This document shows positions 16,210 through 24,088 of a DNA stretch of 64,000 nucleotides, in pieces. The notes beneath the pieces were generated by a model. That model did no database searches. It was not told where the DNA came from and saw nothing but the letters and a program-made list of their open reading frames with translations. This DNA is from an uncultured Poribacteria bacterium. GTDB taxonomy: Bacteria > Poribacteria > WGA-4E > WGA-3G. Every line of letters starts with the position of its first letter. Position 1 is the stretch's first letter. The stretch is from assembly GCA_951812525.1 (NCBI GenBank), contig OX638316.1:2908506-2972505 (forward strand). The letters are read 5' to 3'. The position numbers were made by a program, and so were the translations under genes.

Positions 16210-19200
16210 CTACTTCTTCGGCAGTGCATAAACCCCCCATCGGACCTTTTGAATCTCACCGATCTTGGTAAGCCGCAAGATTTCGTTATATATTGACGAA
16301 GGATTCCCATCGATGGCTGCGATCACGTCAGCTGCCTTTTTCTCACCATCCGCCAAGAGGAAGAGGATTTGTTCGCGGAAAGTTACACGTGGAATATTGC
16401 CGCCCCGTAGTTTGTTTAACGTCCGGTTTGCCTGTCGTGATGAGCATCCCAAGATCCGTTCGATTTCTTGCCTGCTGGTATTAACAGTTATCTGGTTCCG
16501 TTCTGTTTCAAACCGCTGACGTATGGTTATTGTTTCAGGAAGTTTGTCAAGTCCGCCGGCGACTTCAAAATCTTCCCAGTCAAAAAGGAGCGTCTCAGGT
16601 CGGTCTGTGATGTTTGGAATTTCAAGACTACTCATCAATATCACCTTTTTACCGCTCCTGCGATTTAATCCTGTAAGTCCAACGATCTTTGTGATGAATT
16701 CCCCAACAGTCTGTGTGTGAATTCTCTGGACGCGTTCATCCTTATAGTGTTGGAATTCTGTGTCTGCTTCATAACAGAGGGGCTCCTCATCATTACCATA
16801 TAAGATTTGTGCACGCCGCCATACGACACCCGGCTCCAAGTACGGCGTGCCGACAATCCAAGTAACTTCTGCTGCCTCAAAAGCCGTCTCCAAATTGTAT
16901 ATATTATTGTATTCGGTTAGTAAACAGACGTTCTCCATTTTCGCGACCTCTTTCAGTTGTTGGATCGCTAAAATGTCAGTAATAATAGCATGTTTAACAT
17001 TCGGATCTCTCTTAATTTCCGCACAGATACCGAGCAGAAAGCGTTCTCCCATTTTAGAGAGCCCAATAACATCCCATGTGCTATCGAAGTCGAACAGTGT
17101 TTTTAGTGTATGGATACCCGTCCGAATCTGAAATACCTGATTTCCAGCGATCCACGGAGTCGGGTTAATATGAATAAATTCAGTTTCTTCGCTTGGAAAC
17201 GCCTTATGAAGCTGTTCCTTAGACAACGTTACTGACATAAACAAAAGCTGTTTTATACTCGGATGCAGCACCGGTGGCACCCAGAACCGTAGGAGTTCGT
17301 CATACCATATCATCGGTGCGTCGGCATCCCGGGTATAATGTGCTAAGAACCGCTTGAGTTGATGCCAGAACGTCCAGTCTGGATTCCGATAGATGCTCGG
17401 GAATTTCTGAATCTTCTCGACAGTTGTGATATCCAAGATACCTAACCCGATGGCGCGTTCAATCGACATCGGTATTCTCAAATCCTCGTTAAGCACAAAG
17501 GATTCGAGTTGGAAAACCTGTAGCCTCTTTGCCATGAGTCTATCTGCAGCGGCACTATCAAGCGGAATGTAAGCAAAAATGCCACCATCAAACTCGATCC
17601 CAAAACGTGCTAACTCCGTTCCAGTCTCGTCATCAGCAATTCCTCGCGCGACAACCTTGCCTCTGGCATTAACTTGACACATCTGCTTAACGATTTCTGC
17701 TTCATGTCGCTGAAATCCCCGTACTATTGTGCGAATACGTCTAATAACAAAATCGTCAGGTTCGCTTTCGATTTCCAATGTGTTTATTAAAGCCTCTGCG
17801 AAGTTCCCTAACGCATGCCCTTGCCAGTTTACGCGCCATTCTTCTAATCTCTCACTCGATATACTACATCCCAAAAATAATCCGTCCGATTTTATTGAAC
17901 TAACAATACAAAGGCGTTGGGTGCCGTTGATGGGTTTAAGAATTTTTTCTAACACTGCCAATTCTTGTGGATCCAAAAACTTTTGGTGAAACCCAAATAG
18001 TTGTGTCTCAGCACGTTGCAATGTGGCTGGCTGCGATAGATAACCTCGCTCCTGGCAGGCCGTATAGACAGGACACTGTGGACAGAGAGTTTCACTTGCA
18101 TTCACTCCTTTCGCCACGAGTGCTAAGAACCGCTCGGGATCCTCACAGACGTTCCCACGTTCAAAAGGAGCTGCCATCCGAACGTCAATAGGTATTTCTT
18201 TCAGCTGATTCCACAAATAAGGCACATTTCGCCAGCGTGCGAGGGATGGTAGATTTTGTCTTTGGAAGTGTTTCACCGCTCCTTCTACGATACGGAAGTT
18301 CGCGCTGTAAGCGACTGTGCCGCTTTTTAGGAGATGTGATTCCACTTCATAGTTGCACCTTGCATCCGTCTCGGCAACAAGTCCAATAACGCGCTTATCG
18401 CTCTCAAAGACTTTATTTATTTCACCGATATTTTCTTCGAGGGGCCCATAAACTTTCTCAGTAACTTCGGATTTTTTCAACACCGGAGATGGACGTTTTA
18501 TTGCCAACGGACTGAGAGTTCCTTCTCGCACCGCAAGCACTGTATCAGAAACAGGAGGGTCCGCAGTAATCGGTGGTAGAATGCTCGTATCGTCCCAAAC
18601 ATCTGTGATGAGGGTATCTTTCGTCGGGAGTCCTAAATCCGATGTAGAGGCACGTATCCACACACCAGCATCTGTCTCCCATAACACCACGTCTGTAACA
18701 TTATCCGTACTGTCACGCGCCGTCCAGTGATGGAAATCGTCTTCTTCTCCGATATAAGAAAGCCCGCGTTTCAAAAACGCCTCTTTTGCTAAATCTAACT
18801 TATGTGAACCCAAGGACGGTAGGGAAGTTATAACAGATTGCGATGTCGGCAGCGGTCTCTCTGGTCCAAGCAGTTGCGGTACGTGCAGTTCGGATCGGAG
18901 CGTATCAATAGCAGAAAAGAGCACACCTTTGGCAATCACAGGCGGATCTAATAGGTCTCCAAGCAGCAGCTCATAGCGCGCATCCCAAGGGCTGTGTCCG
19001 GCTTCTCCAAGGATTTCAAGATACACGTCCCGATGATGCGGATTTTCCGGTGTCGGGGCATCCTTATAGATATACAGTCTCGCCTCTTCAGTGTTCTCAT
19101 GGAGGTAATCCGGGATTCTGCAAGAGAAACGCAAACCTCCGGACTTTGTCAGCGTCAACAGCGGATTCCCGACAACACTGACGAGTGTCTCAATACAAGC

Positions 19201-19608
19201 CAAGACCGCCTCGGGTGCCGCACAGATCGCTTCGTATGTAAACTCAAAGTCGTGCCATCGCGCACCATGGTGTTCGGAAGGTATACCCGTATACACTCGG
19301 ATCCCCCACGATGTATGCCAGTGTCTGATTTCCCAGTCTCCAATCCTTTGACGTCTCAAAAAACGTTCGCCACCAAAAGACTGTGGAACTCTGTCGTATC
19401 CAGGACCCCCTCCTACAGGCATAAAGGAAATCCCCGCCTGCTCTAAGTCATAAAGCCTAACGGGGTATCTCTGTGCACAATAGACCGTGAAATGGTAATA
19501 CAACCCCTTGTAGACAGAAGGTGTTACAATCGTCTTTTTCTGTCGGAGCGGCTGCGAGTGTCGTTGATGGCAGCGTTGGATTATATCTTCCAAGGAATTT
19601 ATATTCAT
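16210..19608 (-). CDS. Large primase/helicase-like protein with winged-helix tail, Walker A degenerate
   Basis: No exact family recognised. Of 1132 residues, the N-terminal part (about 90-245) has RWHDFEFTYEA, KSGGLRFSCR and DVYLEILGEAG, faintly like archaeo-eukaryotic primase motifs. Residues 405-830 resemble an XPD/DinG-type SF2 helicase: VIGLVAETDARCNYE sits where a Walker A would be but lacks GxGKT; four cysteines C488, C509, C512 and C518 (CPQCPVYTAC) look like the iron-sulfur cluster ligands; WYDELLRF (768-775) stands for the DE box; LLFMSVTLSKEQL (788-800) for motif III. Residues 910-990 contain VGTPYLEPGVVW and GLNRRSGKK. The tail has two HTH-like units (SRQEIERILGCSSRQANRTL and a wHTH at 1078-1130). 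Probably a replication- or defence-related nucleic-acid protein; ATPase activity is doubtful. Confidence 0.55.
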   Translation of the reverse strand: MNINSLEDIIQRCHQRHSQPLRQKKTIVTPSVYKGLYYHFTVYCAQRYPVRLYDLEQAGISFMPVGGGPGYDRVPQSFGGERFLRRQRIGDWEIRHWHTSWGIRVYTGIPSEHHGARWHDFEFTYEAICAAPEAVLACIETLVSVVGNPLLTLTKSGGLRFSCRIPDYLHENTEEARLYIYKDAPTPENPHHRDVYLEILGEAGHSPWDARYELLLGDLLDPPVIAKGVLFSAIDTLRSELHVPQLLGPERPLPTSQSVITSLPSLGSHKLDLAKEAFLKRGLSYIGEEDDFHHWTARDSTDNVTDVVLWETDAGVWIRASTSDLGLPTKDTLITDVWDDTSILPPITADPPVSDTVLAVREGTLSPLAIKRPSPVLKKSEVTEKVYGPLEENIGEINKVFESDKRVIGLVAETDARCNYEVESHLLKSGTVAYSANFRIVEGAVKHFQRQNLPSLARWRNVPYLWNQLKEIPIDVRMAAPFERGNVCEDPERFLALVAKGVNASETLCPQCPVYTACQERGYLSQPATLQRAETQLFGFHQKFLDPQELAVLEKILKPINGTQRLCIVSSIKSDGLFLGCSISSERLEEWRVNWQGHALGNFAEALINTLEIESEPDDFVIRRIRTIVRGFQRHEAEIVKQMCQVNARGKVVARGIADDETGTELARFGIEFDGGIFAYIPLDSAAADRLMAKRLQVFQLESFVLNEDLRIPMSIERAIGLGILDITTVEKIQKFPSIYRNPDWTFWHQLKRFLAHYTRDADAPMIWYDELLRFWVPPVLHPSIKQLLFMSVTLSKEQLHKAFPSEETEFIHINPTPWIAGNQVFQIRTGIHTLKTLFDFDSTWDVIGLSKMGERFLLGICAEIKRDPNVKHAIITDILAIQQLKEVAKMENVCLLTEYNNIYNLETAFEAAEVTWIVGTPYLEPGVVWRRAQILYGNDEEPLCYEADTEFQHYKDERVQRIHTQTVGEFITKIVGLTGLNRRSGKKVILMSSLEIPNITDRPETLLFDWEDFEVAGGLDKLPETITIRQRFETERNQITVNTSRQEIERILGCSSRQANRTLNKLRGGNIPRVTFREQILFLLADGEKKAADVIAAIDGNPSSIYNEILRLTKIGEIQKVRWGVYALPKK

Positions 19609-19654
19609 TTAAACTACCTTTTTGGTAATTTTTTCTTTATGAACCTTTATGGAA

Positions 19655-19684
19655 ATAATATCATACACAACCCTTCTACGTCAA
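19655..19684 (-). promoter_or_regulatory. Promoter of the primase/helicase-like gene
   Basis: On the minus strand TTGACG (19679-19684), 18 bases, TATTAT (19655-19660), 46 bases before the ATG at 19608. One mismatch in each box. Confidence 0.6.
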
Positions 19685-19951
19685 GCCGTTGCTTTTGAAC
19701 AATTTGCCAATATGAGTAAAGCGAAACGAAAAAATAAAGGAGTTTTGAAAGCACATGAGAGCAGTGTGGTTATTCACCAACATAAATTTTTCGCATTGTA
19801 ATTTGCAATTATATTGAAAACATTGTATTATATACATGTTAGGACATAAATATAGTAATTTAATATAATAATTTAATTGTCTTAATACGGAATTAATGGT
19901 TGAATATGCGCATTTTACTTAGACAGTGACTTTCGCTGTAGTAACTAATTA

Positions 19952-20024
19952 ACCAACAAAGAATCCCACGGCTTTACGGATGTGAAGGTCAAAGGGAAGC
20001 ATCACTTCCGTTGGTCATTTTTTT
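19952..20024 (+). other. Terminator-like nested hairpin with IS605-end-like sequence
   Basis: ACCAAC (19952-19957) pairs with GTTGGT (20010-20015), enclosing GGAAG (19995-19999) / CTTCC (20005-20009), followed by seven T at 20018-20024. The inside, GAATCCCACGGCTTTACGG then GTGAAGGTCAA, recalls the right end of IS200/IS605 elements. Nothing on this strand upstream needs terminating, so it may be a transposon-end relic or a small RNA. The rest of 19685-20080 is AT-rich with no gene. Confidence 0.3.
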
Positions 20025-20104
20025 CTTTACGCATCTAAAAATGAGCGGGATTGCAATAGGGACTTAGAAGGGGAAACCCATGCTAGACGGCATTTTTCTG
20101 TTTG

Positions 20105-20485
20105 ATGGAGCATACTTTCCAGGAATCCGCATGTCTCCTCGGGCGTGCAATTTTATCAATCAATTATAAAGACGAGGACCCAGTTTTTTCAATAACCGAC
20201 ATACTCTGTCTCCTCCGCAGTGTGAATGCACATGGCCCAGGTGAGTTTGAAATTCGCCAAACCCTTTCTGGCTATATTCAAATTGTTTATACACCAGATG
20301 TTCTTGATGAAGTAGGATTTGACGAAGGATACATACTGATTGATTTTGTAGAGACGTTTGATCGCGGACAGAACCTTCTCTGGATTAACGAAAAAGTCAT
20401 TATTGCCTTCATAGAAAGAATCTATCATGCAACAACATTCAGTGTTCATTCAATTGCCATCAGCGCCAATGCAGGCGATTTATAA
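20105..20485 (+). CDS. Small protein of unknown function overlapping the AAA+ regulator gene
   Basis: A 126-residue soluble product from ATG 20105, without recognisable domain; it is acidic with alternating strand/helix character (GEFEIRQTLSGYIQIVYTPD, GYILIDFVETF). Its last 59 bases overlap the start of the sigma54-type gene, so the two are translationally linked and it may be that protein's sensory or partner subunit. No ribosome-binding site precedes this start. A better one (AAGGGGAAACCC) precedes ATG 20080 in another frame, which opens a 29-codon frame starting MLDGIFLFDGAYF and ending at 20169. Either a leader peptide or a frameshift in the true N-terminus could explain that. Confidence 0.5.
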   Translation: MEHTFQESACLLGRAILSINYKDEDPVFSITDILCLLRSVNAHGPGEFEIRQTLSGYIQIVYTPDVLDEVGFDEGYILIDFVETFDRGQNLLWINEKVIIAFIERIYHATTFSVHSIAISANAGDL

Positions 20486-21530
20486 CACAATTCGGCAGGT
20501 TGGAAGGTCAAACATACCGTTCTTCATTACTGGCGAAACCGGTGTCGGTAAGGAAGCGGTCGCACGATATATCCATGAAAGTGGTCCACGACGCGACCAA
20601 CCTTTTATCGCTATTAGCTGTGGTAGATTTTCCGCAGAACTCTTGCAAAGCGAGTTCTTTGGGCATGAAGCAGGAGCGTTTACGAGCGCAATCCGTCAGC
20701 GGCGGGGTGCGTTTGAAGTAGCAGACGGTGGCGTTCTCTTTTTGGATGAAGTCCCCGAAATGTCGTTGGATGCTCAGAAAATGCTGCTGCGTGTCTTAGA
20801 CACAGCAACATTTACGCGTCTGGGTGGAAACGAAGTCCTGGCAGTGGACATTCACATAGTTGCAGCGACGAACAAAAACATTATGAAAACCGTTGCGGAA
20901 AAGGAGTTTAGAGAGGATCTCTACTATCGCCTCAAAGGAATGATGCTCCATCTACCCCCATTAAGAGAGCGTCCAGAGGACATCGTGCCTTTAGTAGAAG
21001 CGTTTATTAGCAAGTTCAGTGCCGAATATGAAAAAAATGTTACAGGGATCTCCCAAGAGGTGCTTACGCTTCTTGAGCAAGCGGCATGGCCTGGGAACAT
21101 CCGCCAGTTGAAAAGCACAGTCCAGACGGCTGTCGCTCTTGCTACAACTGACAAACTAGAACCTAAAGATTTTCCTGGCATCTACCCAGAACTCGCCGAG
21201 ACACTTATTTCTATATGGCACACCCTCCCATCGGAAACGCAGGACGCAGTATGGGAGACACTCTCTCTGGAAACACAACACACAATTATGCATGAACTCT
21301 CGAAACCGACAGCAGGGTTTTGGCGTAGCCTGTCCGTTTCCAAAATGGCGAAAAAGATCGAAAATGGGGAATCTGTGAATATAGAAAATATGGATCAGAA
21401 TCAAATTCTACGTGCGGTTGTCCAGAAACGGATACAGCAATATCCCTCTTCGCGTGAGGCAGCTGAATCACTAAGTATTGATATCCGTACGCTTCAAAGA
21501 TACGCACAATTCGAGGAATCAGACGAATAA
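20427..21530 (+). CDS. Sigma54-activator-type AAA+ regulator with altered GAFTGA loop
   Basis: A 367-residue AAA+ protein of the NtrC/PspF class, in which ATP hydrolysis normally remodels sigma54 RNA polymerase. Walker A GETGVGKE is at 36-43, the sigma54-contact loop reads GAFTSA (83-88) instead of GAFTGA, Walker B VLFLDEVPE at 103-111, arginine-finger region FREDLYYRLK at 161-170, WPGNIRQL at 221-228. The C-terminus (326-362) forms a Fis-like HTH (SSREAAESLSIDIRTLQRYA). There is no N-terminal receiver domain; the overlapping upstream gene may supply the input. The family normally needs the GAFTGA glycine region, so sigma54 contact is in question. It faces away from the primase/helicase-like gene. 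Confidence 0.85.
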   Translation: MQQHSVFIQLPSAPMQAIYNTIRQVGRSNIPFFITGETGVGKEAVARYIHESGPRRDQPFIAISCGRFSAELLQSEFFGHEAGAFTSAIRQRRGAFEVADGGVLFLDEVPEMSLDAQKMLLRVLDTATFTRLGGNEVLAVDIHIVAATNKNIMKTVAEKEFREDLYYRLKGMMLHLPPLRERPEDIVPLVEAFISKFSAEYEKNVTGISQEVLTLLEQAAWPGNIRQLKSTVQTAVALATTDKLEPKDFPGIYPELAETLISIWHTLPSETQDAVWETLSLETQHTIMHELSKPTAGFWRSLSVSKMAKKIENGESVNIENMDQNQILRAVVQKRIQQYPSSREAAESLSIDIRTLQRYAQFEESDE

Positions 21531-21551
21531 TGTTCTTTGTGTATGGGTTGA

Positions 21552-21933
21552 TATCCCTTCGAGTCGTATCGGGAGCAGTATGTCAAATGGGGTGATGCCG
21601 AATACAACAATGCGGATACAGCAGAATCCCTGAAGCAGCTCGCCATTGAAGAGGCAGAAAAAGATGTCGAAACATACATCAATAAACCTATGTGGTTTAT
21701 CATTGGTTGTATTTTCCCAGGTGTTGGGCTGCTCGCCCCTTATATGTATAAGCCTCCTGTCCCTGCCGGAGAGTTGGGTTGGAAAATCCCCGGCGTACGT
21801 CGCTTACTACACCGATGCCTATAAAGCAAAAATGGAGCGACTTCAGTTTCGTTATGCCGTCAATGGTTGTGTTACTTGGGGCATTGTCAACTTTGGTATA
21901 TTCGGTTGTCTGACAGTCGTGGGTTCACTTTAA
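21552..21933 (+). pseudogene. Frameshifted small membrane protein
   Basis: Two frames together give one plausible protein. The first, from about 21558, reads SYREQYVKWGDAEYNNAD, a charged helix, then the membrane segment WFIIGCIFPGVGLLAPYM and PPVPAGELGWK; near 21780 the reading must shift to GKSPAYVAYYTDAYKAK followed by a second membrane segment NGCVTWGIVNFGIFGCLTVVGSL ending at 21933. No start codon with a ribosome site is seen for the first part, so this is a decayed copy. Confidence 0.6.
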
Positions 21934-22151
21934 TAACTGAAGCCCCGCAGTTCTTTGCATCGAGTAAGACCTGTAGCAGTTGTGGACGTAAGAAGAAGAA
22001 CTCTCGCTATCAGAGAAAACCTATCATTGTAGTGTTTGCGATACTTCTATAGATAGAGACGTAAACGCTGCAATAAACTTAAAACGCTTGTGTCGGAAAG
22101 TTGCGAGTTTCATTGGGTTTCAGCCCGGTTCATGCCTCACAGAAACCTGAA
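21934..22151 (+). pseudogene. C-terminal relic of an IS200/IS605-type TnpB
   Basis: Frame one gives TEAPQFFASSKTCSSCGRKKK, the first half of the TnpB zinc ribbon; after a shift near 22020 another frame gives CSVCDTSIDRDVNAAINLKRL, the second CxxC and the RuvC-III DRDxNAAxN motif, ending QPGSCLTET at 22151. Everything upstream of the ribbon is missing. TnpB is the RNA-guided nuclease of these transposons; this copy cannot be active. Downstream hairpins CTTTTGCG/CGCAAAAG (22176-22203) and CTCAC/GTGAG near 22235 may be what is left of the right end. Confidence 0.8.
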
Positions 22152-22292
22152 TACCGTTGATTCCAAAACGATAACCTTTTGCGCGCCGTTAGCCTCGCAA
22201 AAGTCGCCATTTCCCGTGAGTCTGTATAAGATCTCACTTGTGAGGCGGTAGGTGTAGAAGCAAGCACACTATACATAAAAAGAGGATTTACA

Positions 22293-23513
22293 ATGTCTAA
22301 CAAAGAATCTCACAATTTTAGGCGTGGAAGTGTCAAAAAGCGTTTGTTTTTAATGACGATTGTGTTGTTTGTTTCGATTTTACTTCCGCTGGAGAGTTTT
22401 TCTCAAATCGTCGCACCTCAAGAGCTTCTGCCTGTAGGGGCTATCGCGCGTCTGAGAGATAAAATCTCTATTGCTCGGGATATTGCGTATTCACCCGATG
22501 GTAAGAGTATAGCGATAGGACACGGTGGGGGAACAATCATCTATGATACCAGCACCTACGAAGAAATCGGATCCCTGCGATCTGGAGGTATTGATTCCGT
22601 CGCTTTTTCGCCGGATGGGAAAATACTCGTCAGCGTAGGTGATAACTATAACAGTTCTATCTGGTATCTGCAAACAGGGGGATTTCGCCAACTCAGTGTT
22701 GGAAGTCTACAGGTCGTCGCGTATAGTCCCGATGGATTAACATTTGCAACTGGAAGTGGTTCACGAAATGATGAACTACGTATATGGGACCCACAAACGG
22801 GTCTACCCCTGCATAGTTTCGTTCGTGGTAACATCACGAGCCTCGCGTATAGTCCCGATGGGCGGATAATCGCAAGTAATGACAGATGGAGCGAATCTAG
22901 CATTCGGTTATCGGATGCCAAAACGGGTGAACTCCTGCTCGATATAGACGCTCCGCGCGTCTACTGCCTCGCGTATAGTCCCGATGGACTCACCCTTGCG
23001 AGTGGGACCGCGCATCAGAGTGATGCGGATGAAACTGTAAATCTCTGGGACGTAAAAACGCGTGAAAAACTCCAAACATTCACAGGACATACGTATGCGA
23101 TCCGCAGCGTCGCCTTCAGCCCTGATGGACTTACCCTTGCGAGTGCTGGAGTTGATGAGACCGTCTTTTTATGGGATGTAAAAACGGGTAAAGCTCTCAA
23201 TAAATTCATAGGACATACGAATGGGATCCACAGCGTCGCCTTCAGCCGTGATGGATCAATCCTCGCAAGTGGCGGAGATGATAGTCAGGTGTTTTTCTGG
23301 GGACTCTCATCTAATGCCCCGCAACCCGTTGCCCCGCAACCTCGTGAACCTGACCTAGACGTAAACGATGATGGAACCGTTAACATTTTAGACCTCGTGC
23401 AACTCGCATGGAGAATGGAGAATGGAGATTACTTCGAGGGAGAAGATGTCAATGCTGATGGAGTCATCAACATTTTAGACCTCGTGCAAGTCGCAGGCGC
23501 CATCGGATTATAG
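22293..23513 (+). CDS. Secreted WD40-repeat protein with C-terminal dockerin-like pair
   Basis: The 406-residue protein starts with a signal peptide (about 1-33, LFLMTIVLFVSILLPLESFSQ). Residues 45-345 form about seven WD40-type blades with the VAFSPDG and LASxxxDxTVxLWD pattern, blades 1-4 being more divergent than 5-7. The end holds two calcium-loop motifs, DVNDDGTVNILDLVQLA and DVNADGVINILDLVQVA, as in type I dockerins. WD40 propellers bind other proteins; the partner is unknown. After the stop there is an out-of-frame remnant of the sorting domain that such proteins normally carry, so this copy has probably been shortened. AGAGGATTTACA precedes the ATG. Confidence 0.8.
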   Translation: MSNKESHNFRRGSVKKRLFLMTIVLFVSILLPLESFSQIVAPQELLPVGAIARLRDKISIARDIAYSPDGKSIAIGHGGGTIIYDTSTYEEIGSLRSGGIDSVAFSPDGKILVSVGDNYNSSIWYLQTGGFRQLSVGSLQVVAYSPDGLTFATGSGSRNDELRIWDPQTGLPLHSFVRGNITSLAYSPDGRIIASNDRWSESSIRLSDAKTGELLLDIDAPRVYCLAYSPDGLTLASGTAHQSDADETVNLWDVKTREKLQTFTGHTYAIRSVAFSPDGLTLASAGVDETVFLWDVKTGKALNKFIGHTNGIHSVAFSRDGSILASGGDDSQVFFWGLSSNAPQPVAPQPREPDLDVNDDGTVNILDLVQLAWRMENGDYFEGEDVNADGVINILDLVQVAGAIGL

Positions 23514-23520
23514 TTAAGAC

Positions 23521-23646
23521 TTCAACCTGGAGACCTGGATACCCTATCAGTTGTCAAAAGCATCGGATGTCACGCTCAGCATCCATGCGGTAGATGGCAC
23601 AGCAGTGAGAACTTTGGTGTTAGGACATCAGCCTGCGCGGTCCTAG
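23521..23646 (+). pseudogene. Out-of-frame remnant of a C-terminal sorting-type domain
   Basis: Reads FNLETWIPYQLSKASDVTL, SIHAVDGTAVRTLVLGHQPA and stops at TAG 23644-23646. It matches the domain FNPETWIPYQLSEPAEVTL of the large protein at 33017-36841. It lies 7 bases after, and out of frame with, the WD40-dockerin gene, which has lost the linker between them. Confidence 0.75.
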
Positions 23647-23764
23647 CAGTAGTGCCTGTCCTAAACGGACTAAGTTTTAGACTCGGAGGTTTTACAAACT
23701 AATATCATCCCCACACGCTGATTTAAGCGGTCTGTTGGGTAAGAAGCTTTAACATTGTTGCTTT

Positions 23765-24012
23765 GCGGGTTGTGCGATCATAGAGAACAACCCGCATTTA
23801 CAAACCAAATTGTGGAGTAGGAGTGGTCTCTGAATCGCGGTTACTGATTGCCAACCATCCTATGGGAACAGATCTGATACCCTATCTGTTCCCGCCTTAT
23901 GGGGGAGTTTCTCCTTCGCCCGGTACTCCCCCGCCCATCTACTGGAAGGTGTCTGCGACACACTGGAAAGTCGTAAAAAAAGCCTGAGCAAACGATAAAT
24001 TGGCTCAGTTTT
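23765..24012 (+). ncRNA. Candidate small RNA: chain of perfect hairpins ending in a terminator
   Basis: GCGGGTTGT (23765-23773) / ACAACCCGC (23787-23795); GGGAACAGAT (23864-23873) / ATCTGTTCCC (23884-23893); GGGGGAGT (23901-23908) / ACTCCCCC (23925-23932); GTGTC (23949-23953) / GACAC (23957-23961); then a terminator CTGAGC (23984-23989) / GCTCAG (24003-24008) with flanking A-tract and TTTT. All stems are perfect. It ends 77 bases before the TolC start, so it is either a separate small RNA or a leader that attenuates the export operon. No known family recognised. Confidence 0.45.
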
Positions 24013-24088
24013 GAAATGATTTTGGCATGTGATAATGTGTCGTGGTGTAAACCATCGCGAAGGTAAATTTCTTTTGACAGAGGTGTAT

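Noticed and set aside
16210-19608. Considered as a large Cas protein (Cas3 or Cas10) serving the CRISPR array
   Set aside because: No HD or GGDD/palm motif and 11 kb from the array; helicase order fits XPD/DinG better.
23988-24014. GCAAACGATAAATTGGCTCAG reads ANDKLAQ before a TGA, like a tmRNA tag
   Set aside because: No tRNA-like acceptor or T-arm and CCA end is present; the bases form the arms of the terminator hairpin, so the resemblance is chance.
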